Assembly (NCBI RefSeq): GCF_016758255.1
Contig: NZ_QYAD01000006.1
Coordinates: forward strand, 62,001 to 126,000
DNA: 64,000 bases
Source: Leucobacter chromiireducens subsp. chromiireducens
Lineage (GTDB): Bacteria; Actinomycetota; Actinomycetes; Actinomycetales; Microbacteriaceae
Direction of reading: 5' to 3'
Shown: positions 8,314 to 15,912 of the stretch, piece by piece
Layout: every line of letters starts with the position of its first letter
How positions within the stretch are numbered: position 1 is the first letter of the stretch
Position numbers and translations under genes: made by a program
The notes under the pieces: generated by a model
Seen by the model: only the letters and a program-made list of their open reading frames with translations
Told to the model about the DNA's origin: nothing
Database searches by the model: none

Positions 8314-8876
8314 GAAGCGGGCTCCGTACGTTCGCTGTCCGCTTCCGCGCGAGGGGTAGATCCGAGGAGGTTCAGGCAGACCAGTCCGACCCCGATCACG
8401 ACGAATACGTCGGCCACGTTCCCGACGAAAAGGTCGCCATAGGCGAGGAAGTCGGTCACGTACCCGCGCCCGAACGCTGGCTGGTTCAGCATCCGGTCGA
8501 TGAGGTTGCCGACCGCGCCGCCGAGGACCAACCCCAGCGCGAGACCCCAACGGACACCACGCAGCCGCACGGCGAACACGATCACAGTGACGGAGGCGAA
8601 GAAGCCGATGAGGGTGATGATCCAGGTGGTCCCGGAGCCGAGTGAGAACGCGGCTCCGGGGTTGTAGACCAAGGACAGGCCGAACAGGTCGCCGACCAGC
8701 GGGACCCGTTCGCCCGGCGTCAGCTGCGCTACGGCGAGGGCCTTTGAACCCTGGTCGAGCACCACAGCGAGCACGGCCACAACGAGGGCGATGCCAAGGG
8801 CTTTCCTCTCCCGCGGCCGTGTCCGCTGGTCCGCGTACTCTTCATTGACCGTCCCAGCGACGTCCTGGGCGGTCAC
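8310..8876 (-). CDS. lspA: Signal peptidase II (prolipoprotein peptidase) in metal-resistance operon
   Basis: A 188-residue membrane aspartyl peptidase with four hydrophobic segments. Family motifs are visible: VLDQGSKALA, VYNPGAAFS, the first catalytic Asp in GNLIDRM and the second in VGNVADVFVVIG. The GTG start overlaps the ATPase stop (GTGA). An LspA homologue next to a lead/cadmium ATPase recalls pbrC of the Cupriavidus lead operon, so this copy is probably dedicated to metal resistance rather than being the housekeeping enzyme; that is inference. The N-terminal ~25 residues are polar and longer than usual. Confidence 0.92.
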   Translation of the reverse strand: MTAQDVAGTVNEEYADQRTRPRERKALGIALVVAVLAVVLDQGSKALAVAQLTPGERVPLVGDLFGLSLVYNPGAAFSLGSGTTWIITLIGFFASVTVIVFAVRLRGVRWGLALGLVLGGAVGNLIDRMLNQPAFGRGYVTDFLAYGDLFVGNVADVFVVIGVGLVCLNLLGSTPRAEADSERTEPAS

Positions 8877-10786
8877 GCGCTGACCTTGCGTGTGCGGGCG
8901 GCTCGCAGGCCATTGAGGATCACGATCACCTCGGCGATCTCGTGCACGAGCACCACCGCGGCAAGTCCCAGGACGCCGAAGAGCGCGAGCGGGAGCAGGG
9001 CGGTGATGATCAGCAGCGACAGGATGATGTTCTGGTTGATGATGTGGCGTCCACGACGGGCGTGGTTGAACGCGCGCGGCAGCAGGCGCAGGTCGTGGCC
9101 GGTGAACGCGACATCGGCCGACTCGATCGCCGCATCCGACCCGGTCGCGCCCATCGCGATCCCGATGTCCGCGGCGGCCAGCGCAGGGGCGTCGTTGATG
9201 CCGTCCCCGATCATCGCGACCGACCCCTTCGCACTGAGCTCTGCGATCGCGGCGGCCTTGTCCTCCGGGCGTAGCTCGGCGCGCACGTCCTCGATGCCGG
9301 CTTGGGAGGCGAGGGCGCGGGCGGTGCGGGCGTTGTCGCCGGTGAGCATCGTGACCCCGACGCCCTGCGCGGCGAGCGTGCGCACGACCTCGGGGACCTC
9401 GGGGCGCAGCTCGTCGCGGACGCCGATCGCCGCGACAGACTCGCCGTCGCGGTGCACGATCACGACCGTCATGCCCTGCTCCTCGAGCCCGGCGACCCGG
9501 TCGCCGAGGAGTCCGGCGTCGAGCCAGCGGGGGCTGCCGACCGTGATCCGGGCCCCGTCGAGTTCGCCTTCGATGCCGTGCCCGGCCTGCTCGGTCACGC
9601 CCTCGGCCGCGGGGTCTCCCGGTGCGGCGGCGGTGATCGCGGCGGCGAGGGGGTGGGTGCTGTGCTGTTCGAGCGCGGCCGCCCAGGCCAGCGCCTGCAC
9701 CTCGGTGACGCCGTCGGCGGTCAGCACGGCGGTGACGGCGGGCTCGTTGCGGGTGAGGGTGCCGGTCTTGTCGACCGCGACGTGGCGGATCACGCCGAAC
9801 CGTTCGAACACGGCCCCGGACTTGATGATCACGCCGAACTTACTCGCCGACCCGATCGCGGCCACCACGGTCAGTGGCACGGAGATCGCCAGCGCGCACG
9901 GAGACGCGGCGACCAGCACGACGAGGGCGCGGGTGATCCACAGCTCCGGGTCGCCGAACAGCGACCCGATGATCGCGACCAGGGCGGCGAGGATAAGCAC
10001 GCCCGGAACGAGGGGTCGGGCGATGCGGTCGGCGAGCCGGGCGCGGTCGCCCTTCTCCGCCTGCGCCTTCTCCACCAGGTCGACGATCGTGGTCAGCGAG
10101 TTGTCCGTGCCGGCCGCGGTCGTCTCGACCTCCAGCGCACCCGCGGTGTTGATCGCGCCGGCCGAGACCGTGTCGCCGGGTTCGACTTCGACCGGGATCG
10201 ATTCCCCGGTGATCGCGGAGGTGTCCAGGCTGGAACGTCCTGTACGGACGATGCCGTCGGTCGCGATCCTCTCACCCGGCCGCACCAGCATCAGCTGGCC
10301 GACGGCGAGGTCCTTCGCGGCGACCTCGACCGATACGCCGTCTCGGCGGATGGTCGCGGTCTCGGGGACGAGCTTGAGCAGCGCCCGGAGCCCGCCGCGG
10401 GCGCGGTCCATGGCCTTGTCTTCCAGTGCCTCGGCGATCGAGTACAGGAACGCCAGGGCGGCGGCCTCCTCGACGTAGCCGAGGATCACCGCGCCGACTG
10501 CGCTGATCGTCATCAGCAGGCTGATGCTCAGCTTGCCCTTGAACAGCTTCCGGATCGCGCCGGGGGTGAAGGTCGACGCGCCGAGCAGTAGGCCGATCCA
10601 GAACAGCGCCAAGGCCGGGATCTCCATCCCGGACCACTCCAGGGCCAGGCCGGTGAGGAATGCGATGCCGGAGAAGACCGGGACCATGATCCCGCGGTCC
10701 CGCCACCAGGGGCGCTCCGCCGCCTCAGTTTCCTCGCCGACTGTGGTCTCGGGCTCGTCGTGCTCGCAGCCGCACGCCGCGCTCAC
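8873..10786 (-). CDS. P1B-type heavy-metal-transporting ATPase
   Basis: A 637-residue metal efflux pump. The actuator motif TGES, the phosphorylation motif DKTGTLTRN, the HP motif (STHPLA) and the GDGINDAPALAAADIGIAMG loop are all present. The transmembrane metal site is S-P-C-A-L rather than CPC, and the last membrane region has HEIAE, features of the SPC-type (P1B-4-like) subgroup. There is no N-terminal metal-binding domain, only a short Cys-containing tail (AACGCEHDE). I take the GTG at 10786 as start because it overlaps the CmtR-like stop (GTGA). The neighbouring CmtR-type sensor points to Cd(II)/Pb(II); zinc or cobalt are alternatives. Confidence 0.92.
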   Translation of the reverse strand: MSAACGCEHDEPETTVGEETEAAERPWWRDRGIMVPVFSGIAFLTGLALEWSGMEIPALALFWIGLLLGASTFTPGAIRKLFKGKLSISLLMTISAVGAVILGYVEEAAALAFLYSIAEALEDKAMDRARGGLRALLKLVPETATIRRDGVSVEVAAKDLAVGQLMLVRPGERIATDGIVRTGRSSLDTSAITGESIPVEVEPGDTVSAGAINTAGALEVETTAAGTDNSLTTIVDLVEKAQAEKGDRARLADRIARPLVPGVLILAALVAIIGSLFGDPELWITRALVVLVAASPCALAISVPLTVVAAIGSASKFGVIIKSGAVFERFGVIRHVAVDKTGTLTRNEPAVTAVLTADGVTEVQALAWAAALEQHSTHPLAAAITAAAPGDPAAEGVTEQAGHGIEGELDGARITVGSPRWLDAGLLGDRVAGLEEQGMTVVIVHRDGESVAAIGVRDELRPEVPEVVRTLAAQGVGVTMLTGDNARTARALASQAGIEDVRAELRPEDKAAAIAELSAKGSVAMIGDGINDAPALAAADIGIAMGATGSDAAIESADVAFTGHDLRLLPRAFNHARRGRHIINQNIILSLLIITALLPLALFGVLGLAAVVLVHEIAEVIVILNGLRAARTRKVSA

Positions 10787-11142
10787 TCGCCCGCTCCGGT
10801 GCCGCAGCAGCCCGGTACCGTGCACGAAGCGTCCACGCAGGGCGCGTGCTCGTCGACCGCGAGCGTTACGTCCACCAACGCGGTCAGTGCCGCCGCGAGG
10901 TGTGGGTCGGCGATCTCGTAGCGCGTCTGCCGCCCTTCGGGCTCGGCGACCACGATCCCGCAGTCGCGCAGACAGGTCAGGTGGTTCGAAACGTTTGAAC
11001 GCGTCAGCTCCAGCTCGCGCGAGAGCACGGCGGGGTAGCTCGGGCCGCCGAGCAGGGTCATCAGGATCCGGGAGCGCGTCGGGTCCGCCATCGCCCGGCC
11101 GAGCCGGTTCATGACGTCAAGACGAGAAGCAATAGTCAGCAC
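10783..11142 (-). CDS. cmtR: CmtR-type Cd(II)/Pb(II)-sensing ArsR-family repressor
   Basis: A 119-residue winged-helix repressor. Starting at the GTG at 11142, the cysteines fall at positions 57, 61 and 102, exactly the metal ligands known for Mycobacterium tuberculosis CmtR; this numbering supports the chosen start. The recognition region is TRSNVSNHLTCLRDCG. The C-terminus adds a further Cys-rich tail (DASCTVPGCCG). The start codon lies inside a perfect palindrome (11132-11153) and no ribosome binding site is seen, so the message is probably leaderless and autorepressed. It is the first gene of the ATPase-lspA operon. Confidence 0.88.
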   Translation of the reverse strand: MLTIASRLDVMNRLGRAMADPTRSRILMTLLGGPSYPAVLSRELELTRSNVSNHLTCLRDCGIVVAEPEGRQTRYEIADPHLAAALTALVDVTLAVDEHAPCVDASCTVPGCCGTGAGE

Positions 11143-11153
11143 ACACTGACTAT
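11132..11153. promoter_or_regulatory. Operator/promoter palindrome of the cmtR operon
   Basis: ATAGTCAG (11132-11139) and CTGACTAT (11146-11153) form a perfect 8-base inverted repeat with a 6-base spacer that contains the GTG start of cmtR. On the minus strand the right arm overlaps TATAGT, a good -10. Repressor binding here would block the promoter directly. No binding data are available. Confidence 0.65.
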
Positions 11154-11190
11154 ACAGCCAGGACTGACGCAAAGCGAGCGAGCGGTGACC

Positions 11191-12510
11191 CTACGACACT
11201 GGTTCCACGCCGAGCTGGATGAGTTGCGGGACAGGCGCGCAGCACGATCCCGCACTGGCAGCCTCGTCCGGCGCGTCGAAGAGTCCCGACCCGCCACACA
11301 CGCCGGTATCGGGGAGCACGAGGTCCACCCGCTCGGCGGCTTCGCGGTCGCCTGCGATCGCGGCGACGACGCTGCGGACCTGCTCGAACCCGGTCAGGGC
11401 CAGGAACGTCGGCGCGCGCCCGTACGACTTCGCCCCGACGATGTAGAACCCTGGCTCCGGATGCTCCAGGTCGGCGGCCCCGGTCGCGCGGATCGAGCCG
11501 CAGGAGTGCAGGTTCGGGTCCACCTCGACCGCGACCTTTACCGGCGCCTGCAATCGCATGTCGAGCTCGAGACGGATCTCGGATAGGAACGACAGGTCAG
11601 GGCGGAACCCGGTCGAAACGAACACCCGGGACGCCGGAGCAAGCCGGCGTCCATCTTCCGCGACGAGAACCGCCTGCCCGCCCTCAATGACCACCTGGTC
11701 GGTGCGGAACCCGGTGACGAGGTCCACGAGCCCGTCTTCGACTGCCTTCTTGGCCCGCTGGCCCAGCGCCCCGCGTTCGGGCAGTTCGTCGGCGGTCCCG
11801 CCGCCGAAGGTGTTGCCGACCGTGCCGCGGCGCAGCACCCAGCTGATCTGCGTCCCCGGCTCTCGCTTCGCAACCCTGGACAGGATCCCTATCGTCGTCG
11901 CGGCAGAGTGCCCGTTGCCGACCACGACCATATGCTGTCCGGCGAGACCTGTGGCGTCTTCGATCGTGGGCATCCGGTGTTCAACGAGTCCCGCCTCGGC
12001 GGCGGCTCGTTCCCCGAGCGCGGGGAGACCGTCCGCGCCGACCGGGCTCGGGGTGTGCCAAGTGCCCGAGGCGTCGATCACCGCGCGTGCTTCGATCCGC
12101 TCCTCGCTACCGTCCGCACGCTCAACGTGCACGATGAAGGGCTGCTCGGCACGCCCGGCATCGACCGAGAGATCCCGGCCCTTGCGACCGACGCCGACGA
12201 CCCTGGCCCCGCACTGGACGCGGTCGCCGAGCGTCTTCGCGAGCGGGGCGAGATATCCCTCGATCCACTGCGCCCCGGCCGGGTATCCCTGGGACGGTGC
12301 CGCCCATCCGGTGGGCTCCAGCAAACGACGCGACGCCGCATCGGTGAGTTCCGTCCACGGCGAGAACAGACGCACATGCCCCCATTCGGCCACCGCCGCA
12401 GCTGGACCAGGACCGGCTTCCAGAACCAGCGGGTTCAGGCCGCGCTCGAGCAGGTGCGCAGCTGCCGCGAGTCCCTGCGGGCCCGCACCGATGACGACGA
12501 CGGAATCCAT
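11191..12510 (-). CDS. arsO: ArsO-like FAD/NAD(P)-dependent monooxygenase
   Basis: A 439-residue flavoprotein with the FAD motif VVVIGAGPQGLAAAAHL at the N-terminus and a second Rossmann motif MVVVGNGHSAATTIG around residue 190, the layout of flavin monooxygenases found in ars clusters and named ArsO. The substrate is not settled. The C-terminus ends with a Cys-rich stretch that includes S-C-C-A-P, also present at the N-terminus of the divergent ArsR. The start at 12510 is supported by GGAGG upstream. It is transcribed away from arsR across a shared operator region. Confidence 0.8.
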   Translation of the reverse strand: MDSVVVIGAGPQGLAAAAHLLERGLNPLVLEAGPGPAAAVAEWGHVRLFSPWTELTDAASRRLLEPTGWAAPSQGYPAGAQWIEGYLAPLAKTLGDRVQCGARVVGVGRKGRDLSVDAGRAEQPFIVHVERADGSEERIEARAVIDASGTWHTPSPVGADGLPALGERAAAEAGLVEHRMPTIEDATGLAGQHMVVVGNGHSAATTIGILSRVAKREPGTQISWVLRRGTVGNTFGGGTADELPERGALGQRAKKAVEDGLVDLVTGFRTDQVVIEGGQAVLVAEDGRRLAPASRVFVSTGFRPDLSFLSEIRLELDMRLQAPVKVAVEVDPNLHSCGSIRATGAADLEHPEPGFYIVGAKSYGRAPTFLALTGFEQVRSVVAAIAGDREAAERVDLVLPDTGVCGGSGLFDAPDEAASAGSCCAPVPQLIQLGVEPVS

Positions 12511-12560
12511 ACCAACCTCCACACATTGACGTTCTTCGATATGAAGAGTCTGCTCGTCGT

Positions 12561-12576
12561 ATCGACATCTGTCAAT
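12561..12576. promoter_or_regulatory. Candidate ArsR operator in the arsO/arsR divergent region
   Basis: ATCGACA-TC-TGTCAAT is a 7-2-7 inverted repeat with one mismatched pair, located 12 bases before the arsR ATG and 51 bases from the arsO ATG. It differs from the operators of the two trxB-headed cassettes. Position and symmetry suggest that the adjacent ArsR binds it and controls both directions. Confidence 0.55.
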
Positions 12577-12588
12577 ATGTGAGGCAGA

Positions 12589-12951
12589 ATGGGGGGCATG
12601 ACCACTCTTCCCGTGACGATCGACGCGGCACCCGCGGAGGCGTCGTGCTGCGCCCCTGCGACCGACGCGGTGGTCGATGACGCGACCGCGCATCAACTCG
12701 CGAAGGTGTTCAAAGCGCTCGGCGACCCGAACCGAGTGAAGCTGTTCTCGCTGATCACCGCGAGTGCGAGCGGGGAGATGTGCGTGTGTGATCTCACCGA
12801 ACCCGTCGGGTTGTCGCAGCCGACGGTGTCACACCACATGAAGCTCCTTGTCGAGGCCGGGCTCGCCACCCGTGAGCAGCGCGGCAAGTGGGCGTACTAC
12901 CAGCCCACGACCGGCACCCTCGCCGACGCGGCACGGGCGTTCACAGCCTGA
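12589..12951 (+). CDS. arsR: ArsR-family arsenic repressor
   Basis: A 120-residue winged-helix repressor with the arsenite-binding motif E-M-C-V-C-D-L at the start of the DNA-binding helix pair and recognition helix SQPTVSHHMKLL. The N-terminus carries an extra vicinal cysteine pair (A-S-C-C-A-P) that may add a ligand. Two ATG codons, 12589 and 12598, are possible; GAGG precedes the first. Its stop codon overlaps the next start (TGATG), so arsN is cotranslated. Confidence 0.9.
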   Translation: MGGMTTLPVTIDAAPAEASCCAPATDAVVDDATAHQLAKVFKALGDPNRVKLFSLITASASGEMCVCDLTEPVGLSQPTVSHHMKLLVEAGLATREQRGKWAYYQPTTGTLADAARAFTA

Positions 12952-13559
12952 TGGGACCGATCCTGTTCCGGCCGATGGCCGAGTCCGACTGGGCCGAGGT
13001 CGAGAGCATCTATCGGGCGGGGAGCGCCACCGGGCACGCCACCTTCGAAACCGCCCCACCCGCGACCTGGGCCGCATTCACTGCAGGCAAGCGCCCGGAG
13101 CTCAGCCTTGTCGCCATCGACTCCACCGGCCGGGTCCTCGGGTGGGTCGCCGCGTCTCCCGTGTCGACACGAGCCGTGTACGCGGGCGTTGTCGAGCACT
13201 CGATCTACATCCACCCCGACGCGGCCGGTCACGGAGTCGGGCGCCGCCTTCTCGCAGCGTTCTTGGATCTCACCGACCAGCACGGGATCTGGACTGTGCA
13301 GTCATCGATCTTTCCGGAGAACACCGCGAGCTTGCGCCTGCACGAGCGGGCAGGGTTCCGCGCTGTTGGACAACGAGAGCGGATCGCCTGCATGGCCTAC
13401 GGGCCGCACGCCGGCCAATGGCGCGACACGATCCTCGTCGAACGCCGCACAGATGGAGAACGAAGTGAGGGTGCATCTTCTGCGAATACGCACCCTCACA
13501 CCCAGTCCAGCGCCCCGTCGACCCGCAACTTCACGCCGAATCGTCTTCAGGAATCCTGA
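12951..13559 (+). CDS. arsN: ArsN-type GNAT N-acetyltransferase
   Basis: A 202-residue acetyltransferase of the phosphinothricin-acetyltransferase-like branch that occurs in ars operons. Visible motifs are FRPMAESDWAEVESIY at the start, TFETAPP, and the acetyl-CoA loop HPDAAGHGVGRRLL followed by NTASLRLHERAGFRAVG. ArsN1 members acetylate arsinothricin and related glutamate analogues; that substrate is inferred here. The last ~35 residues (after VERR) are polar, Ser/Pro/Thr-rich and not part of the fold. They run to within 13 bases of the convergent conjugation gene and may be read-through into a junction. Confidence 0.85.
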   Translation: MGPILFRPMAESDWAEVESIYRAGSATGHATFETAPPATWAAFTAGKRPELSLVAIDSTGRVLGWVAASPVSTRAVYAGVVEHSIYIHPDAAGHGVGRRLLAAFLDLTDQHGIWTVQSSIFPENTASLRLHERAGFRAVGQRERIACMAYGPHAGQWRDTILVERRTDGERSEGASSANTHPHTQSSAPSTRNFTPNRLQES

Positions 13560-13572
13560 ACTTGCGGGTTTC

Positions 13573-15066
13573 CTATAGCATTCGTGCGCGGGTGTCGAAG
13601 AGCTCGAGTTCGGCGGGATGGAGTTGGTGCTGCACGACGAAGCTGCGGTCCTTGATCTTCCAGAGGCCCTGCCCGATGCCGAGGCCCGGGAGCAAGGATC
13701 TCTCAGTGCCCGTGAGGCCGAGGGTCTGTGCCGTGACGCCGAGCTGGTCGGACTCTTGCCGGTAGACGATCCGAGTCTCAGCGTTCGCGAGGAGCGACGA
13801 AGCGAGGCCTCGCATCCGCGATCCCTGATCACCGACGTTCTCAAGGTCCGAGAGCTTGTGGAAGACCAGCAGGTTTGCCAGCCCGTAGTGCCTGGCGAGC
13901 CGCCACTGCGCATCCATGCGAGCGAGAAGGCTCGGGTAGGACATGAGACGCCACGCCTCGTCGTAGACGACGAAGCGTTGCCCGCCGGCCGGGTCTTGGA
14001 GCGCCGCTTCCATCCACGCGGCCGCGCAAGTCATCAGGACCGCAAGCAGTGCCGAGTTCTCGGCCACTCTTGAGAGATCGAGCGAGAGCATCGGCAGGCT
14101 GGGATCGAACTTCTCGGTGCTGGGACCGTCGAACATCCCGGAGAGGTCGCCGGCGACGAGCCTGCGGAGTGCGTGTCCGACCATGCGACCGTCTTCCGCG
14201 AGCCGGCCATCGGGATCGTCGGTTTTCGCGGGTGCGAGGATGCGGTTGACGACCATTGGCAGGATTGGCACTTCTGCGCAGCGCACCGCATCGGCGAGGG
14301 CAACGTCGATCGCGGTGTGCTCCACGGGCGTGAGGCGGCGGTCGAGCATGGTCTCCGCGAGCGCCCCGATGAGATCCCGACGACGGGCTGCGACCTGTGC
14401 CGCCAAGTCCTCATCCGGGATGCCGCCCGCCCGGTAGCCCTCGTCCAAGGGGTTCAGCCGGGTTGGGAGCGACGGGCCGAGCACGATGGCGCGGCCGCCG
14501 ACGGCCCGGGCGACGGAAGTATGCTCGCCCTTTGGATCTCCCGGGATATAGACGCGGCGCCCGAACGGGAGTGCCCTGGTGTAGAGCGCTTTCGCGAGTG
14601 AGGACTTCCCGCTCCCGACGATGCCGGCGAGGATCATGTTCGGGGCGGTGATGACCCCTTGCTTGTAGAGCTGCCAGGGATCGTAGACGAAGGAACCGCC
14701 CGAGTAGAGGTCTTGCCCGACGAAGGTTCCGGCAGAGCCGAGCCCGCCTTCCGCGAGGAACGGGTAGTGCCCCGACAGGGTGGCAGAGGTGTCCTGGTGG
14801 CGCGGGAGTCGGAACCGGCCAGGCGTGCGCAACGCTGCGGGCCCGTCTTCGCCAGCCCGCGGCAGGTAGTGGATCGCGCGGCGAGCTTCGCGTTCCTCGT
14901 CTGATTGGGCTCGGGCGGCGACGATCGCGGCGGTTCTCGCTTCGGCTTGGATGCGGGCTGCGGCTTGCGCACGGGCTCGGCGATGCCTGCGCAGTTCCCC
15001 TTCCGGGCCGACGAGCACGGAGGTATGGAGCCGCCCGGGCTCGGCCTCGCCTGATTCGTGGCTCAT
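13573..15066 (-). CDS. VirB4/TraC-like conjugation ATPase
   Basis: A 497-residue ATPase that powers a type IV secretion channel. It has a Walker A motif G-I-V-G-S-G-K-S-S near residue 145, Walker B-like RFVVYDEAWRLM and the downstream VGDQGSRMRGLASSLLANAETRIVY region typical of VirB4 C-terminal domains. It lacks the long N-terminal part of VirB4, as is usual for actinobacterial partners of SCO6880-type proteins. The ATG overlaps the previous stop (ATGA). It is the last gene of the minus-strand conjugation module and converges on arsN. Confidence 0.85.
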   Translation of the reverse strand: MSHESGEAEPGRLHTSVLVGPEGELRRHRRARAQAAARIQAEARTAAIVAARAQSDEEREARRAIHYLPRAGEDGPAALRTPGRFRLPRHQDTSATLSGHYPFLAEGGLGSAGTFVGQDLYSGGSFVYDPWQLYKQGVITAPNMILAGIVGSGKSSLAKALYTRALPFGRRVYIPGDPKGEHTSVARAVGGRAIVLGPSLPTRLNPLDEGYRAGGIPDEDLAAQVAARRRDLIGALAETMLDRRLTPVEHTAIDVALADAVRCAEVPILPMVVNRILAPAKTDDPDGRLAEDGRMVGHALRRLVAGDLSGMFDGPSTEKFDPSLPMLSLDLSRVAENSALLAVLMTCAAAWMEAALQDPAGGQRFVVYDEAWRLMSYPSLLARMDAQWRLARHYGLANLLVFHKLSDLENVGDQGSRMRGLASSLLANAETRIVYRQESDQLGVTAQTLGLTGTERSLLPGLGIGQGLWKIKDRSFVVQHQLHPAELELFDTRARML

Positions 15067-15878
15067 CGTCCGAGGCCTCGCAGTGTGGGGTGGTTCACGT
15101 AGTTTTGTCGGTTGATCGTCGGGGTGCCGAGACGTTCCCGCCGCGCTCTCCGCGAATCCGCCGCAGCACCGTCGCGTTCCAGGGTGCCGGCTGGTGCGGC
15201 ATGGCGGGGGTCAGCGATGCCGAGCAGCACTGAGCTGGGCAGGCTGTCTTCGGCCCGGTAGAGGGCCATGTGCCGATGGTCATGGTTGTAGACCAGGGTG
15301 TAAGCGTCGAGCGTTGCCACACGGTTGAGCGAAGCAACGGGAACCTTGTCGTAGACATACCCATTCTCGAGCGCAGCATCGGCGGTCTCGTCGCCGAAGT
15401 CGTAGCCTGCGAGCTCCTGTACCGCAGCATCTGTGCCCCCGGCTTCGATCAGGTCGAGCGCGTGGCCGGCTTCGTCGCCCTGCAGGAACACCACGTTGAT
15501 GAGCCGCGAAGGGGCTTCGCTCGTCTGAAGCGTGGGCTGCCAGGCGATCCGGCCGGCCGCAGCCTTACCCGCGTCGAGCCGCCGCTCCGCTTCGCCGATG
15601 AGGGAGGCGGCCTGGCGAAGCTCGGCCGCTGCGGTGAGCGCCTCCTGGGTGCCAGCGGCACGATCACCGGCGTCATTCGCTGCGCGCCCGCGGGCGTCGG
15701 TGTGGCCTTTCGCGAACTGGCTGAGCACCTGTTCGAGGGATCGCACCGCGCCGAGCAGGTCGCCGAGCATCCCGTACATGCGCTCGGGCTGGTCGAGCAC
15801 GATGCTTGCGTGGGCGAGGCCGCGCATCGCCTCGTACATCTCGGCCGCGTCGGCGGCAGGATCGGTGAAGGCCGGCAT
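15063..15878 (-). CDS. Conserved conjugation-module protein, unknown function
   Basis: A 271-residue soluble protein between the SCO6880-like and VirB4-like genes. The first ~110 residues are helical and probably coiled-coil (..EMYEAMRGLAHASIVLDQPERMYGMLGDLL..). The second half contains ..LINVVFLQGDEAGHALDLIEAGGTDAAVQELAGYD.. and ends with basic residues. No signal peptide or membrane segment is seen. GGAG precedes the ATG at 15878, and the stop overlaps the VirB4-like start. I do not recognise the family; position suggests a transfer accessory protein. Confidence 0.65.
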   Translation of the reverse strand: MPAFTDPAADAAEMYEAMRGLAHASIVLDQPERMYGMLGDLLGAVRSLEQVLSQFAKGHTDARGRAANDAGDRAAGTQEALTAAAELRQAASLIGEAERRLDAGKAAAGRIAWQPTLQTSEAPSRLINVVFLQGDEAGHALDLIEAGGTDAAVQELAGYDFGDETADAALENGYVYDKVPVASLNRVATLDAYTLVYNHDHRHMALYRAEDSLPSSVLLGIADPRHAAPAGTLERDGAAADSRRARRERLGTPTINRQNYVNHPTLRGLGR

Positions 15879-15912
15879 GATCGGGACTCCAATTGAGAGA
15901 AAATGGCGGCGG

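Noticed and set aside
13573..15066. VirB4-like ATPase as a truncated pseudogene
   Set aside because: Its ~500-residue length is usual for the actinobacterial partner of SCO6880-like proteins, and Walker motifs are intact.
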